From: Lentisphaeria bacterium
GTDB taxonomy: Bacteria; Verrucomicrobiota; Lentisphaeria; Oligosphaerales; Oligosphaeraceae
Assembly: GCA_024405215.1 (NCBI GenBank)
Contig: JAKSPB010000023.1
Coordinates: 1 to 46,971 of the forward strand
Direction of reading: 5' to 3'
Length of the DNA stretch: 46,971 bases
Shown here: positions 40,660-46,971 of the stretch, in pieces
How the letters are laid out: each line of letters opens with the position of its first letter
How positions within the stretch are numbered: the first letter of the stretch is position 1
The notes under the pieces: generated by a model
What the model was told of the DNA's origin: nothing
The model's input: only the letters and a program-made list of their open reading frames with translations
Databases searched by the model: none
Position numbers and translations under genes: made by a program

Positions 40660-41505
40660 ATGTCGGCAGATGATTTGTTTCTGGTATTTCCGGAATGCGC
40701 TTGTCAGGAGCAAACTACTGCAAGTGCGAACAGCACGAATATGTTGATGGAAAATTTAGGAATAAGAGACGCCATTGTTGTCAATGAAAATTTATCTGAA
40801 GAAGATCAGGAATTGTTAAATATGGGAAGGATCGCTCGGCAACACGGGATGACAGGGGAGAAACTAGAACAACTATTAAAAGACAACGATGCAAAGGAAA
40901 AGGCCAAAAAACAAGTTAAGTCAATTCAAAAAGAAGAAATTGCAACTGCAAACGGAAAACAAGGCAATTCAAAGCCCGCGAATGATTCATTCCAGCAGGA
41001 ACTTCAGGACGAGCAACTTATTAACTCGGCATCTACATCTTCGCAGGTAGCACCGTCATCGGCCTTGATTGCTGAAACGGATTCTTCAAAACAAGGAAAT
41101 GTACAAAGAAGCAAGATGTTGACTGAAGAACAAAGAGCATACATAGAAGAGCAAAGTGGCGAGGCAGAGAATAAAGCCACGCAACCTGTTGAAACTACTG
41201 TTCTTAGAAGACCAAGAGATCCCAAGATCAAGGAGTATGTCCTAGAGCGTGAAAATGGTATTTGTCTGCTTTGTGGAAAACAAGGACCTTTTGAGTACAA
41301 CGGGCGTTATTTTTTGGAAGCGCACCACATTATTCCCTGCAAAGACGGGAGAGCCGACACGCCTGAAAATCAAGCCGCACTATGTCCAAACTGCCATAGG
41401 AAGATGCACTGTCTAAATCTGCCTGAAGATGTGTTGAAACTAAAGGAAAAAGTCTCTAAAACTAAAAAAAACAACAATGAAAAAAAATGGGAATTACATA
41501 CTTAA
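40660..41505 (+). CDS. HNH endonuclease-domain protein
   Basis: The protein has 281 aa. The last 90 residues are an HNH module: CLLCGKQGPF, EAHHIIPCKDGRADTPENQA, CPNCHRKMH, with two CxxC zinc ligands and the HH/N/H catalytic set. The first 190 residues are low-complexity, Gln/Lys/Ser-rich, without a recognised domain. A later ATG (40744) is an alternative start. It follows the truncated regulator by 33 bp and shares its lower GC content. It may belong to a restriction or mobile-element remnant; function beyond DNA cleavage is unknown. Confidence 0.75.
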   Translation: MSADDLFLVFPECACQEQTTASANSTNMLMENLGIRDAIVVNENLSEEDQELLNMGRIARQHGMTGEKLEQLLKDNDAKEKAKKQVKSIQKEEIATANGKQGNSKPANDSFQQELQDEQLINSASTSSQVAPSSALIAETDSSKQGNVQRSKMLTEEQRAYIEEQSGEAENKATQPVETTVLRRPRDPKIKEYVLERENGICLLCGKQGPFEYNGRYFLEAHHIIPCKDGRADTPENQAALCPNCHRKMHCLNLPEDVLKLKEKVSKTKKNNNEKKWELHT

Positions 41506-41528
41506 GTTGCCTACTTGTTCTGATGCTG

Positions 41529-41611
41529 CGTTTTCCCGAGGCTTGCGCCTCGTACACAGGACAAGTCCGTATCGTCAATCAATAACGGCAACTTAGGTAT
41601 ATAGTTCCCTT
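41529..41611 (+). repeat. Dispersed 83-bp intergenic repeat, copy 3
   Basis: This aligns to 2032-2114 and 30120-30202. CCCGAGGCTTGCGCCTCG forms the left hairpin, and ACTTAGGTATATAGTTCCC followed by T-runs forms the right end. Confidence 0.8.
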
Positions 41612-41817
41612 TTTTGGGGCGTTTCCGTGGGTTCCGCTATCGCTTCACCTACGGTTGCCGTCCGCCCTGCGCTGCGCTTGGGCGGAGACGCGCCTGCGGC
41701 GCTGGCCCTTCGGGCCGAGTCCCCATGCCAGACTCTATTTTGTGAATGGGAGGAAATTTACTGGGCACCCTAAATTGAAAGGTACGGCCTAGTTTGCGAA
41801 ATTGTGGGACGGCTGTG

Positions 41818-41868
41818 TTCCGAAATCTCGGAAAAATGCCTTCAAATGGACTTTTGCAATTGCCTCTT
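41818..41868. repeat. Partial end of MITE-like family A
   Basis: TTCCGAAATCTCGGAAAAAT, then GCCTTCAAATGGACTTTTGC, aligns to the right end of 30257-30412. It also folds against 41888-41935 as an inverted repeat. Confidence 0.65.
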
Positions 41869-41887
41869 CTGAAACTATATTTTCCTT

Positions 41888-42022
41888 GATTTTTTGCAAA
41901 AGTTCATTTGCAGGGATTTTCAAGGATTCCCGAGACCGTTTTGACCACGCGTGGCAAGACATTACTCGGAGAAATGTCCCCAAAGCGCAAGAAGTGTCCG
42001 AAGCGACTTTTGCAATTCCCTC
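41888..42022. mobile_element. Second MITE-like family A copy, inverted relative to the first
   Basis: The left part (TTTGCAAAAGTTCATTTGCA, then GGGATTTTCAAGGATT) matches the reverse complement of the right end of the 30257 element. The right part (GTCCGAAGCGACTTTTGCAA) matches the reverse complement of its left end. No clean target duplication was found. It ends a few bases before the permease start. Confidence 0.6.
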
Positions 42023-42028
42023 GTGTTC

Positions 42029-43669
42029 ATGCCGTTTGGAAATATGTGCATTCTCTTCGCCATTCTGCCTATTCTTCTCGCCCTGGTTCTGATGACGGGC
42101 TGCAAAGTCTCTCCCGGCAAGGCTCTCCCTCTGTCGCTTCTGACCTGCGGCGTGTTTGGCTATTTCGTCTGGAAGATGCCGCTGATGCAGCTTCTCGCCA
42201 TGAGCATCCTGGGGGTGCTGAAATCCCTGGACATCATCCTCATCGTCTTCGGCGCAGTCCTTTTGCTGAACATCCTTCGGCAAAGCGGCGCCATCCGCAC
42301 CATCAACCATAGTTTCGCCCATCTCTCTCCCGACCGCAGAATCCAGACACTCATCATCGCGTGGCTTTTCAGCAATTTCGCCGAGGGCGCCGCAGGCTTC
42401 GGCGCCGCGCCCGCTCTGGTGGCTCCGCTACTGGTCGGACTGGGCTTTCCCGTTGTTCCCGCGCTGGTGGTCGCATTGGTCTGCAATTCGCTGGCGGTGC
42501 CCTTCGGCGCCGTTGGAACACCCGTGCTGACGTTGAATTCTCTGCTGGTTCCCGAACTGGAAGCGCTGCAACGGAATGTCGATGCCTTCCAGCACCAGAT
42601 GCTTGGCGAATTCACCTCCATATCCGCACTTTCGGGTGCGCTTCTCCCCTTTGTCGCCGTGGCATTTATGATTCTGCTGTCGGCGGACAAACGGAAATGG
42701 CGCTCCATCTGCGAGATCTTCCCCTTGGCCCTGCTGGCTGGCGTCTTCTACGTCGTTCCCTGGAAATGCACCGCAATGTTCCTTGGACCTGAGCTGCCGT
42801 CGCTGCTTGCTTCGGTTATCGCTCTGCCACTTTTCCTGGCCGTCCTCAAAAGCGGCCTCCTGACACCCAGGCATGTCTGGGATTTTCCGGAGAATGACAC
42901 TGCGGCAGTCCAGACCGTCCCCGCGACACCACTTCCTGAAGGCCGTTCCATTCCGGCTCTGATGGCCTGGCTGCCTTATCTCGCCATCGCTCTCCTGCTG
43001 ACGGTGACACGACTGCCCGCCATGCCCCTGAAACAACTGCTGGCATCCTGCAGCACTCTCCGAATTCCCCAGCTCTTCGGCGTGGCAAATACCTCCTTCG
43101 CCTGGACAGTCCTGATGAATCCTGGGCTCTTCCCCTTCCTTCTCGTGGCTGTGCTTGCCGGATTCTCCCACGGCCTCTCCTCCCGTGACGTCGGCGCGGT
43201 CTTCTGTCAATCCGCCCGGCAGATCCTTTTCTCGGCCATTGCCATCGCCGCCAGCTTCGCGCTGGTGCAGATCATGATCGCCTCCGCACAGAACGAAGCA
43301 GGTCTTCCGGGAATGCTCGTCGCCATTGCCCAGGGGGCAGCCGCCCTGACAGGCAGGGCATACATCCTGCTTGCGCCGGTCATCGGCCTCTTCGGAACTT
43401 TCTTCACCGGCTCCTGCACCGTATCGAACATCCTCTTCGGCGTCCTGCAGTTCAATGCCGCGCAAGTGCTGGAACTTCCGGAAACCACTGTCGTCGCCCT
43501 GCAGGTCGTCGGCGGCGGTCTGGGCAGCATGCTGCGCCTCTCCGGCATTGTCGCGGCTTGCGCCACCGTCAACGCCACCGGAAAGGAAGGACGCCTCATT
43601 TTGCTCAACTGCATCCCCGCCGCCATCATGATTGTCCTGGCACTTGCGGCGATGTATGTTCTGTTTTAG
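42029..43669 (+). CDS. L-lactate permease family transporter (LctP)
   Basis: The protein has 546 aa from ATG 42029; ATG 42044 is equally possible, and a longer frame to 41951 is encoded by a MITE and rejected. About 12-14 transmembrane helices run along its length. [20 protein letters not shown] is the hallmark motif of the LctP family, and [20 protein letters not shown] is a second conserved segment. The family imports lactate or glycolate with protons; here the substrate is not proven. It is not in an operon with larC, which is at the other end of the window, but both would fit lactate use. Confidence 0.85.
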   Translation: MPFGNMCILFAILPILLALVLMTGCKVSPGKALPLSLLTCGVFGYFVWKMPLMQLLAMSILGVLKSLDIILIVFGAVLLLNILRQSGAIRTINHSFAHLSPDRRIQTLIIAWLFSNFAEGAAGFGAAPALVAPLLVGLGFPVVPALVVALVCNSLAVPFGAVGTPVLTLNSLLVPELEALQRNVDAFQHQMLGEFTSISALSGALLPFVAVAFMILLSADKRKWRSICEIFPLALLAGVFYVVPWKCTAMFLGPELPSLLASVIALPLFLAVLKSGLLTPRHVWDFPENDTAAVQTVPATPLPEGRSIPALMAWLPYLAIALLLTVTRLPAMPLKQLLASCSTLRIPQLFGVANTSFAWTVLMNPGLFPFLLVAVLAGFSHGLSSRDVGAVFCQSARQILFSAIAIAASFALVQIMIASAQNEAGLPGMLVAIAQGAAALTGRAYILLAPVIGLFGTFFTGSCTVSNILFGVLQFNAAQVLELPETTVVALQVVGGGLGSMLRLSGIVAACATVNATGKEGRLILLNCIPAAIMIVLALAAMYVLF

Positions 43670-43694
43670 TCGGCCCCGTCGGCCCCGTCCTGTG

Positions 43695-43714
43695 CCCGAG
43701 GCGCAAGCCTCGGG
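43695..43714. repeat. CCCGAGGC-GCAA-GCCTCGGG hairpin
   Basis: A perfect 8-bp stem (43695-43702 with 43707-43714) closes a GCAA tetraloop. The stem is the same as the left hairpin of the 83-bp repeat family. It lies between the permease and the convergent Bat operon and lacks a T-run. Confidence 0.7.
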
Positions 43715-43785
43715 AGAAATGCCGAGTTTGAGCATGCGGCTCTTAATAAGTATAAAATCCCTCTAAAAAACGCTGAAGAAAAGTT

Positions 43786-44562
43786 CTATTTCGCCAGGTC
43801 GTCGGTCTTGATCCAGGCGGGGATGCCGCCGGGGAGGGTGGCGTAGGACCACTCGCCCCGTGTGCGGTGGACGGTGATTTCGGTGCCCGCATGGAGCGGT
43901 GCGCTGGTGGCGGGGGTGTAGGCTTCGCCGTCGCCTTTGCGGGGGAGGGTTTCCTGGGCAGTGATTACGGCAGGAGTATTCTGTTTCAGGTCGTATGCGG
44001 TGATGGCTGCTGAACTTCCGAAAAGCAGCGCGGCGATTCCCAGGAAGACGGCAAGGGCGCAAAGCCAAAGTGGGCGGCGCCAAAGCAGCCAAAGGGCGGT
44101 CAGCAGAAAGCCAATCCAGGTGCCGATGGCGAGATTTACGCGCAGGGGATAGCCAAAGTCATAGTGGAAGAAGGCCAGGGTGGGCAGAACGCCGGAGGGG
44201 GGCTCCTCGGCAAAGTGATCGGCACGCAGCTGGCGTGCCTGGTTCAGGTCTGCTTGGAGACGCGGATCACGCGGAGCGAAAAGGAGTCCCTTCTTCAAGT
44301 TCAGGATGGCGCGTCCCAGGTCGCCTTTGCGAAGATAGAGACTGCCCAGGTTGCCGAAGAAAGCCGCATTGGCCAGTCCTTCCTGGCCGGCGGTTTCGTA
44401 GAGACAGACGGCGGTATCAAGATGCGCTGCGGCTTCTTCCGGCGTCTTGGCTTCCAGGGCGAGGCGGCTCTCTTCTTCCGCAGTCATGAGGGTTCCTGCG
44501 TCATAACCGAAGATGGTCAATGCAGTGAGGAAAAGGGCTAGGATGAAAAATCGTTGAAACAT
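43786..44562 (-). CDS. BatE-like TPR/SH3 membrane protein
   Basis: The protein has 258 aa. A signal peptide (FFILALFLTALTIFG) is followed by TPR-like helices (about 30-115; AAFFGNLGSLYLRKGDLGRA). Two transmembrane helices follow (about 143-180) and a C-terminal bacterial SH3 domain (about 195-255; TEITVHRTRGEWSYATLPGG). This is the architecture of BatE, the last gene of the Bat (Bacteroides aerotolerance) operon, and it lies immediately downstream of a batD-like gene. The Bat proteins are envelope components of uncertain mechanism, usually linked to a MoxR ATPase and VWA proteins. Confidence 0.75.
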   Translation of the reverse strand: MFQRFFILALFLTALTIFGYDAGTLMTAEEESRLALEAKTPEEAAAHLDTAVCLYETAGQEGLANAAFFGNLGSLYLRKGDLGRAILNLKKGLLFAPRDPRLQADLNQARQLRADHFAEEPPSGVLPTLAFFHYDFGYPLRVNLAIGTWIGFLLTALWLLWRRPLWLCALAVFLGIAALLFGSSAAITAYDLKQNTPAVITAQETLPRKGDGEAYTPATSAPLHAGTEITVHRTRGEWSYATLPGGIPAWIKTDDLAK

Positions 44563-44729
44563 GGATCTTATGGGTGAAAAAGAAGAATTCGTAGAAGGGG
44601 AACTCGCGGTGGGCTATTCCGGAAGAGCAGAGCCCTACGAATAGACGTAGCAGGCAGGCGATGCTTCAATGGCGTTGCCTGCCTGCAAGAACAATGTCTC
44701 TATTCGTGTTCATTTGTGTCTATTTGTTT

Positions 44730-46589
44730 CTACAACGGCTTCACGGCCAGTAGGATGCGGTCTTTCAACTCCGTTGCGGAGATGACTGCCCCGCCGTATT
44801 GGGCGGCTTCGCATTGGGAAAGAAGTTCCTGAAGGGGTGCGGCGGTGTCATCGCTGTAGCCTTCCTGTTGGAGAGCCGCCTGGAGGTCGTGTGTGGTCAC
44901 GGCTCCGGAGAAGCCGAAACGGGAAGCCAGGAATGCCTGAAGGGCCTCGCCCAGTCGTCTGCCGGCGTCGCCTGCCTGGTCGTCAATTTGGCTCAAGGCG
45001 TGTTTCAAGGCGGATTTCGCGCCACGTGCGGCGATTTCCGCAGCGGAGCGTTTGCTGGATTTGCGGGCGATGGTGATTCCCGCGAAGCCCAGGAGCCATG
45101 CCCCTGCCGGAATCAGGAACCAGAAAAGGAGCCCTTTTCTGCCGCTGGGGGAGGGAAGTGGGGACCAGGTGTTTCGGCAGACTTCCAGCCAGTCCGCGCC
45201 TGCTGTGACGCCGGAGAGCTCCGTCAATTGCGTCTCTGGTTGCTCCGGAAGCACGGCAGTCGGGAGGGCCACTGGGATATTGGCATCCTGTAGCGTGATT
45301 TTCTTGGCTTCCTGAACATTCAAGGGGATGGACTTCGTGGTGGCGAAGTCGTATTTCTTTGTCGTCAGGTCGTAGTAGGGAATTTTCAAGGCGGGAATGG
45401 CGTTGACTTTCGGCGAAAGAACGCGCAGGGTTCGGGTGCATTCCCAATCGCCGTTGTCGTTCAGATGGGCGGGATCGTTGCCGGAAAGACGGAAGTGCCC
45501 GTCGGCTTCCAGTCCGGCTTTCAGGTCGGGAAGGCGGTCTTCTTCATTCAGGGTGTTTCCGTGCAGGGTGATCGTGATGGTAATGGGGTCGCCTACATAG
45601 ACATCGGTGATGTCTGCGTGGACGCTGGCTGTCAACGGGCCGATAAGGCCGCTGTAGTTCTCTGGGCGTCCTTCTTCCGGGAAGTCCTCGACGGTCAGAA
45701 TGACTTCGTCGCTGGCGGCAGTGTTTTCTTTCAGGGAACCACCTCCGAAGAGTCCATCAAAGGGATCGTCGAAGAAGGGATCGTCAAAGAAGCCACGGGA
45801 GCGCCTTCGGTTGTCCTGGGAGGCCGTGTAGTAGTTCATGCAACTGGGCGGAATGGTGAATTTCCCGGGATGCTTCGGCGTGAGACGGAGATTCTTGGTG
45901 ACAATCAGATAGCGGAGGCCGTCCTGGATGAGGGATTTCCGATCCCACTCCGCATCGTTGACACCGTCAAGGCGGAAATCCTTCAGCAGTGTTTCCAAGG
46001 GGATGTCCGGCGCAATCTTGCGCAGTTCCATCTGTTGGGGAACCATGAGTTCGAAGGTCAGGTAGACCGGGGCGCCCATGACGGTCGTGTCGCTGGAGAG
46101 ATACTGGCGGAAGACGGCGGTCTGGATGGGAGTTTCCTGCTGGGCTGCGCCTGGCTGTCGATTGGCGTTCTGCTGAGGGGAATCTAGGACGCGGATCGGG
46201 ATGGGCTTGGTCTGAAGGGTGGTTTTGCCGTAGGGAACGGCGATGGACGGAATCTGGTAGCTCCCCGACTTGGCTGCCTTCAGCAGATAGACCATGGTGT
46301 TGGTGCGGGTAAGGCTCTGCTGGCGTCTGCCGTTGGTGAAACTGAGATAACTTTGCGTCGATGTGGAGGGGCCCGCTTGACGCAGAACCTGGAAGGGGAA
46401 GTCCTTGGGCAGGGTAGGCAGGGACATTTCCGCGCCGTCGTCTCCATTTTCATCGATGACCTGAAGATAGAGCTTGATGGTGCCGCCTGTAGTGATGGCA
46501 TTCTGGTCGACAGTCGCCTGGGCGATGGCGGCGCCCCAGGTGGTGCCGCATAGCACGGATAGGAAAAATAGGGAAAGAATGAATCGCAT
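44730..46589 (-). CDS. BatD-like protein
   Basis: The protein has 619 aa from ATG 46587-46589; a TTG 19 codons upstream is less likely because the signal peptide (MRFILSLFFLSVLCGTTWGA) begins at this ATG. Repeated Ig-like beta domains fill residues about 25-470 (QATVDQNAITTGGTIKLYLQ, VYLLKAAKSGSYQIPSIAVP, VYVGDPITITITLHGN). A transmembrane helix follows (about 515-535; LLFWFLIPAGAWLLGFAGIT) and a cytoplasmic helical tail. This is the BatD 'oxygen tolerance' family layout. Order on the minus strand is batC-like, batD-like, batE-like. Confidence 0.85.
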   Translation of the reverse strand: MRFILSLFFLSVLCGTTWGAAIAQATVDQNAITTGGTIKLYLQVIDENGDDGAEMSLPTLPKDFPFQVLRQAGPSTSTQSYLSFTNGRRQQSLTRTNTMVYLLKAAKSGSYQIPSIAVPYGKTTLQTKPIPIRVLDSPQQNANRQPGAAQQETPIQTAVFRQYLSSDTTVMGAPVYLTFELMVPQQMELRKIAPDIPLETLLKDFRLDGVNDAEWDRKSLIQDGLRYLIVTKNLRLTPKHPGKFTIPPSCMNYYTASQDNRRRSRGFFDDPFFDDPFDGLFGGGSLKENTAASDEVILTVEDFPEEGRPENYSGLIGPLTASVHADITDVYVGDPITITITLHGNTLNEEDRLPDLKAGLEADGHFRLSGNDPAHLNDNGDWECTRTLRVLSPKVNAIPALKIPYYDLTTKKYDFATTKSIPLNVQEAKKITLQDANIPVALPTAVLPEQPETQLTELSGVTAGADWLEVCRNTWSPLPSPSGRKGLLFWFLIPAGAWLLGFAGITIARKSSKRSAAEIAARGAKSALKHALSQIDDQAGDAGRRLGEALQAFLASRFGFSGAVTTHDLQAALQQEGYSDDTAAPLQELLSQCEAAQYGGAVISATELKDRILLAVKPL

Positions 46590-46707
46590 TTTATTGGGTA
46601 AGGAAAGAAATACGGAGCGCAAAAACAAGGAAAATGCGGAGCGCAAAACTGCAAAAGCCTGCGGCGAGCACCGACGCAGGCAGGGCGAAGATTTCGACAG
46701 AGGTTAA

Positions 46708-46971
46708 CTACCAGTCTTTTTCCACAGGATTCTGACGGGAGGTTTCCATGCGCTTCTGCATTCTGCGTTGTTTTTCCTTGTCGATGATCTGCTGAAGTTC
46801 TGCAGGCAATGCCTGTTTCTCTTCAGAAGGGGATTTGTCGTCATCTTGTGCTTGGACAGCTTGAGCGGCTTTCTGTTCCTGCTGTTTCTGCTGTTCCTGC
46901 TGGTTCTGCTGTTCCTGCTGTTCCTGCTGTTCCTGCTGTTCCTGCTGTTCCTGCTGGTTCTGCTGTTCCTG
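46708..46971 (-). CDS. BatC-like protein, C-terminal 87 codons (cut by window edge)
   Basis: The minus-strand frame is open from the window end to TAG at 46708-46710. It begins with a long Gln/Glu tract of QEQQ repeats and ends AELQQIIDKEKQRRMQKRME, TSRQNPVEKDW. A Gln-rich stretch followed by such a basic helix and a terminal KDW is typical of BatC-type TPR proteins of Bat operons. The repetitive CTGTTC bases on the plus strand are therefore coding, not a satellite. The TPR part lies outside the window. Confidence 0.75.
   Translation of the reverse strand, partial: QEQQNQQEQQEQQEQQEQQEQQNQQEQQKQQEQKAAQAVQAQDDDKSPSEEKQALPAELQQIIDKEKQRRMQKRMETSRQNPVEKDW

Larger units (their letters stand above)
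41506..42028. other. Gene-free, repeat-filled stretch before the lactate permease gene
   Basis: This gap contains copy 3 of the 83-bp repeat (41529-41611), a GC-rich hairpin (CCGCCC...GGGCGG near 41670-41693), a partial MITE A end (41818-41868) and a second MITE A copy (41888-42022). No credible gene is present. Confidence 0.75.

Noticed and set aside
41951-42028. Extended N-terminus of the lactate permease
   Set aside because: These codons fall in the MITE-like element and do not resemble the start of the family; an ATG after the element gives a normal length.
42428-43735. 435-codon minus-strand open frame
   Set aside because: It is antisense to the lactate permease gene with its clear family motif; composition is typical of a shadow.
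46860-46971. CTGTTC microsatellite at the window end
   Set aside because: The array is in frame with the batC-like gene and encodes its Gln/Glu tract.

Overview
This looks like chromosomal DNA from a bacterium of the Planctomycetes-Verrucomicrobia-Chlamydiae group, most likely a gut- or rumen-type Lentisphaerae (Victivallales) relative. That placement is inferred from gene types: large secreted glycosidase-like proteins, a DUF4838 protein, a CE15-type esterase, a Ser/Thr kinase carrying FGE-sulfatase modules next to an ECF-type sigma factor, and a Bat operon. No rRNA or ribosomal marker is present to confirm it.

Layout: (1) 1-2.1 kb holds the 3' part of larC and a DUF4230-type membrane protein, then a repeat- and terminator-rich gap. 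(2) 2.1-12.5 kb holds a secreted glycoside-hydrolase-like protein (minus strand), an AAA-ATPase/PD-(D/E)XK protein, an ECF-like sigma factor and a giant receptor kinase with two FGE domains and a LamG-like C-terminus. The kinase's last repeat is cut by an in-frame stop. (3) 12.5-22.4 kb is an AT-rich island bounded by imperfect ~133-bp direct repeats. It encodes two or three lipoproteins and two exported proteins with CsgG/FlgT/LPP20-like features, small membrane proteins, a conserved hypothetical protein and an IS3-family transposase relic. (4) 22.9-24.6 kb is a second copy of the AAA-ATPase gene, identical to the first over about 1.45 kb. (5) 24.6-28.4 kb is a large secreted beta-galactosidase-like protein (minus). 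(6) 28.4-41.5 kb is mostly housekeeping and catabolic: tRNA(CAU), amidohydrolase, GGQ release-factor-like protein, LysM/L,D-transpeptidase, accA, SDR, FAD oxidoreductase, DUF4838 protein, EamA-like transporter, CE15 esterase (minus), a truncated ATP-binding regulator and an HNH endonuclease. (7) 42.0-47.0 kb holds a lactate-permease-family transporter and the end of a Bat operon on the minus strand (batC-like, batD-like, batE-like).

How the genes may work together: the glycosidase-like proteins, DUF4838 protein, CE15 esterase, SDR, flavoprotein and transporter suggest plant or mucin polysaccharide use. The sigma factor and kinase look like a paired transmembrane signalling unit. The AT-rich cluster looks like an envelope assembly without a recognised name, and is the best candidate in the window for an undescribed system.

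The intergenic DNA is rich in small dispersed elements: one MITE-like family with a putative 6-bp target duplication, a second MITE-like family whose terminal repeat also lies at the edge of a truncated gene, an 83-bp repeat ending in a terminator-like hairpin (three copies), and several tandem repeats and palindromes. All statements rest on reading the sequence and remembered family motifs; no database search was run.
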